The notes below the pieces were generated by a model, which was not told where the DNA came from, made no database searches, and saw only the letters and a program-made list of their open reading frames with translations. Source: Planctomycetota bacterium (GTDB lineage: Bacteria; Planctomycetota; Phycisphaerae; SM23-33). Taken from it: a DNA stretch of 7,873 nt. Where the stretch lies: the NCBI GenBank assembly GCA_003644335.1, contig QNCB01000043.1, positions 1-7,873 on the forward strand, read 5' to 3'. The number at the start of each line of letters is the position of its first letter. Positions within the stretch are counted from its first letter, which is position 1. Positions 5,112 to 7,873 of this stretch are shown piece after piece. A program made the translations under genes and the position numbers.

Positions 5112-7873
5112 TTCATTTTCTCCTTGTGTAATTCATATGACTCTAAGGTTCTACACTTTGATCTGCGGGATATCAACCAGCAGAATGGCACGAATGTCGC
5201 GATTCCAATTATCGACACCCATGTTACAACGCTCCAGCCAAATGACGAATACAAACTCATTGCAACGGTAGCCACGGCTGTTATGTAAGCAACGAGGCAC
5301 AACCCACAGTTGCACCAGGCGGATGCCGCGTTTGAATCCTGGCGGAAAAGTCGTTTTTCCATTATGCGAATAAGGGCTGGCAGCAGCATTAGCGTCGCTG
5401 CTCCGCTTACTATCAGAATCGCAGCCAGCAGGAAACCGACCGTTCGATACGGCAGTAGCGGTGCCAGCAGCAACGGCGTAAATCCCGCCGCTATTACTAT
5501 AATGTTGCGGCTAATCGCCCGGGCTGGCTCGGCAAACATGTGTGAAGCTGTGGCTTGCCATGTTCCGTATCGCTCGTGCATTTGACGAGCCCGAACGAGA
5601 AAGTGAATCGCGAAATCCACCGCCAGGCCCAGAGTCAGGCTGCTGAGGATAGCAACGGGCATGTCGTAATCTTTGCCGACCAGGCCCACGGCTCCGTAGA
5701 TAGCGACGATGGTTACCGTCAGCGGGATCATGCTCAACAGCCCCCAAAGTGCGGAGCGAAACAGGATAGTCATCAGCAGGAACACCACAAGAAAACTGCC
5801 GGCGAATGCGCGGAGCATACCGACGACCATCTTGTTCTGCCAGGTAACATTTATGTATGTCAGCCCAAACCAGCTAGTCTTCAGGGGAACCGGCGCCGGG
5901 TGCAGGGCCAGGTATTTATCGGTCGCCCGCACAACTTTTTCCATGTCTTTATTATCCCCGCTGGTCAGCTGCACCCACATGCTGGCGGTCTGATACGCAT
6001 CGGCTCCGCTTACGGTAACAAAGTGCCCCAAATCCTGAGGCCGATGTGAAGACTCGAACTGAATAAGACACTCGGCGACGGCCTGGGTGGTGTTGGGGAT
6101 GGCATAATACTCTACTATTTTAGGGTCATCCACGTTTTGGGCCAGCAGGTCGCGGTGCACCGTTTTGACAATATCAGCCAGCGAATTGCTCTTGCCAACA
6201 ACCCCACTCGTGCCAATGGCCCGCTGCAACCGTGACTGCCATTTCAGCACATCCGGGCGTTTGAAAACCTCCTGGCCATCGCCGCCGGTGTATTCCAACA
6301 CAAGATAGGCCATGTATGTTCCGCCGAAGTGGTCGTTGAGAACGCGGTCGGCCACGCGGATGGGGTGGCTTTTGGCGAACCACTTGACCGGGTTGTCGTT
6401 GATGTTGATTCGGCTGATTCCGTAGGCTGCGACGACGAGTATCACCGCGGCGACGGCAAGGATCGGCTTGGCCTGTCTGTATGTCGCACCGCCCATCCAG
6501 TGCAGGCTTTTGCCAAGCCAGCCCTGCGGCGTCGCATTGGTATCATCGGCCTTGTGGACAGCTCCGAAGTTCTCCAGTCGCTTCGGCGAGATGAACATTA
6601 CAAAGGCTGGGATGAAGGTTATCGTCAGCACCCATGCGAACATAATGCCAGCCGCGACAAACAGACCAAACACCTGCACTGGAGGAATCGGCGTCAACGC
6701 CAGCGATGCAAAACCAGCCGCGGATGTGAGCGAGGTGTAGAGCATCGGAGCGAAGAGTTCGTCCATAACGGCGAGCATGGTTTTTTTGCGGTCGCGTGTG
6801 GCTTGGTATTTTTCGAAGAAGTCGCTGATGATATGGATGCTGTCCAGCACGGCGATTGGCATGATGAAAATCGGTATCATGCTCGACATTATGTGGATGG
6901 GAAAGCCGCAAATGACAAGTGCCCCCATGGTCAGAATCACCGACACTATCGCGACGATCATCGGGCTGACGACGACGATCAGCTTGCGGAAGAACAGGAG
7001 CATGAGCAGGAAAACGACGAGCATCGCAGCGGGTGCGGAAATTGCCATCTGGACAAACATCTCGACGCCGAAAGTATCCTCCGCCACCGGCAGGCCCGTG
7101 ATGTGGAACTCCTCAGGCCCCTGGCCAAAGGTCGCGATTTTTTTCTGCAATTCGCGATAGACCCTGTAGCTGAGCTTCTTTTCCGTTATCGGCAGGTAAA
7201 GCGCGATGGCCAGGCCGTCCTCGCTGACCATCGTGCCGTTGAGAAAAGGCACGCGTAGGGCCTTGGCTCGGATCGCGTTGGCCTGGGCCTGGGTTTTCGG
7301 CGGGGTTGGCATTAGCCAACTGAAAACAATCGCGCCGTTGCGAGGCTCGATGGAGTCCACCGTGGACGGGCCTATGACATCGTTTGGAATGACGCCGCGA
7401 GGTTTTTTAGCTGCGGCGGGCTGCTCGCGGATGGCGGAGTTTTTTGGCTCGGCTGGCGCATCCAGGCCTGGTATCCCGCTTGGTTCTGCCAGCCCTTCAA
7501 CGGACGGCTCGCCAGCGTCGTTCCGCTGTTCCTGCCGGGCGGTATTGCCGGCCTCGTCAAACTGCAAGCTGCGAGCGAACCGCGTCAGTTCGTAAATTTT
7601 CCCGAGCGACGACGGATTGAACACGCCATTGGGGTCGTGCTCGTTGACCACCCCCACGACGATCATATCGTGCAGGTCCATCCGCTTTTTCATTTCGTCG
7701 TGGAAGACGCGAACGGGTTCGTCCGGCGAGAGCATATTTTCCGGATCGGTATCGACGGTGATGCTTGGCAGGAAGCTCAGACTTCGCGAAAAGTTTTTGA
7801 CGCTCTCGGGCAGCGGCTTGATGAGATGCAACGAAGGCAAGGCCGCTCCCTGCAGCACCGCGATCGCCAGGGC
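5108..7873 (-). CDS. MMPL/RND-superfamily exporter (5' end beyond window)
   Basis: The reading frame is open to the right edge, giving 921 visible residues; numbering here begins at the first visible codon. The window starts inside the first transmembrane helix (ALAIAVLQGAAL), so the GTG at 7858 is not the true start. After SITVDTDPENML (37-48) comes the first periplasmic domain (to about 272), interrupted by an Ala/Glu/Pro-rich linker (about 107-163). Helices follow at about 273-295, 298-324, 328-353, 375-394 and 401-428. Helix 7 (468-489) leads to the second periplasmic domain (490-685), then helices at 686-705, 709-733, 738-762, 787-809 and 811-835. This duplicated layout is that of MMPL/RND proton-driven exporters. 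Candidate relay acids are Asp344 and Asp351 in helix 4 and Asp753 in helix 10. A cysteine-bearing extension with two more hydrophobic segments (854-907) ends the protein. Homologues move lipids or hydrophobic molecules across the inner membrane; the substrate here is unknown. Confidence 0.92.
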   Translation of the reverse strand, partial: ALAIAVLQGAALPSLHLIKPLPESVKNFSRSLSFLPSITVDTDPENMLSPDEPVRVFHDEMKKRMDLHDMIVVGVVNEHDPNGVFNPSSLGKIYELTRFARSLQFDEAGNTARQEQRNDAGEPSVEGLAEPSGIPGLDAPAEPKNSAIREQPAAAKKPRGVIPNDVIGPSTVDSIEPRNGAIVFSWLMPTPPKTQAQANAIRAKALRVPFLNGTMVSEDGLAIALYLPITEKKLSYRVYRELQKKIATFGQGPEEFHITGLPVAEDTFGVEMFVQMAISAPAAMLVVFLLMLLFFRKLIVVVSPMIVAIVSVILTMGALVICGFPIHIMSSMIPIFIMPIAVLDSIHIISDFFEKYQATRDRKKTMLAVMDELFAPMLYTSLTSAAGFASLALTPIPPVQVFGLFVAAGIMFAWVLTITFIPAFVMFISPKRLENFGAVHKADDTNATPQGWLGKSLHWMGGATYRQAKPILAVAAVILVVAAYGISRININDNPVKWFAKSHPIRVADRVLNDHFGGTYMAYLVLEYTGGDGQEVFKRPDVLKWQSRLQRAIGTSGVVGKSNSLADIVKTVHRDLLAQNVDDPKIVEYYAIPNTTQAVAECLIQFESSHRPQDLGHFVTVSGADAYQTASMWVQLTSGDNKDMEKVVRATDKYLALHPAPVPLKTSWFGLTYINVTWQNKMVVGMLRAFAGSFLVVFLLMTILFRSALWGLLSMIPLTVTIVAIYGAVGLVGKDYDMPVAILSSLTLGLAVDFAIHFLVRARQMHERYGTWQATASHMFAEPARAISRNIIVIAAGFTPLLLAPLLPYRTVGFLLAAILIVSGAATLMLLPALIRIMEKRLFRQDSNAASAWCNCGLCLVAYITAVATVAMSLYSSFGWSVVTWVSIIGIATFVPFCWLISRRSKCRTLESYELHKEKMK
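5120..5125 (-). promoter_or_regulatory. ribosome binding site for the LolA-like gene
   Basis: On the minus strand AAGGAG lies eight bases before the ATG at 5111-5109, inside the last codons of the MMPL gene. Together with the ATGA overlap it indicates coupled translation of exporter and periplasmic partner. Confidence 0.75.

Noticed and set aside
6329..7258. Long plus-strand open frame (309 codons) opposite the MMPL gene
   Set aside because: It is antisense to well-supported transmembrane and periplasmic coding sequence. Its translation is a His/Asp/Glu/Arg-rich low-complexity string, as expected from the complement of a membrane protein gene, with no recognisable domain.
7856..7858. GTG as the start codon of the MMPL gene
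   Set aside because: The frame continues open to the window edge and encodes more of a hydrophobic helix. MMPL proteins have a short cytoplasmic N-terminus before this helix, so the true start lies outside the window.

Overview
The window looks like chromosomal DNA from a diderm, probably anaerobic bacterium of moderate to fairly high GC. The diderm call rests on a signal-peptide-bearing LolA-like protein and an outer-membrane beta-barrel. The left-hand gene set (methyltransferase, MTH1187/DUF77, COG1237 metallo-hydrolase, COG0731 radical SAM) is, from memory, typical of Desulfobacterota, Planctomycetota (Phycisphaerae-like) and similar anaerobes. The exact lineage cannot be fixed from sequence alone. 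Coding density is very high: there is no gap between genes longer than 26 bases, and no RNA gene, mobile element, CRISPR array or origin was seen.

Left half, plus strand (1-2799): a tightly packed operon. It begins with the C-terminal tail of a gene entering from the left (possibly a MinD/ParA-type ATPase). Next come a class I SAM-dependent methyltransferase, an MTH1187-family (DUF77) thiamine/pyrimidine-binding-type small protein, a COG1237 metallo-beta-lactamase-fold hydrolase, and a COG0731 radical SAM enzyme with a C-terminal winged-helix domain. Most junctions are overlapping or only 12-26 bases wide, so the set is probably co-transcribed and may act in one pathway. No member has a well-defined substrate, and the joint function is unknown.

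Right half, minus strand (2809-7873, read right to left): a translationally coupled three-gene envelope operon. An MMPL/RND-superfamily exporter (its N-terminus lies beyond the right edge) is followed by a periplasmic LolA-like lipoprotein-sorting-type protein, then by an outer-membrane beta-barrel resembling DUF1302 proteins. The stop of each gene overlaps the start of the next. An inner-membrane pump, a periplasmic lipid-binding fold and an outer-membrane barrel encoded together suggest a trans-envelope export route for a lipid or other hydrophobic cargo. This is inference; the cargo is not indicated.

The two operons converge with only 9 bases between their stop codons. The most unusual local features are the cysteine-bearing two-helix extension at the end of the MMPL protein, disordered Pro/Glu/Ala linkers in both the MMPL protein and the barrel (the latter with three LPxGL repeats), and a Cys-x-Cys / Cys-x2-Cys pair near the end of the metallo-hydrolase.
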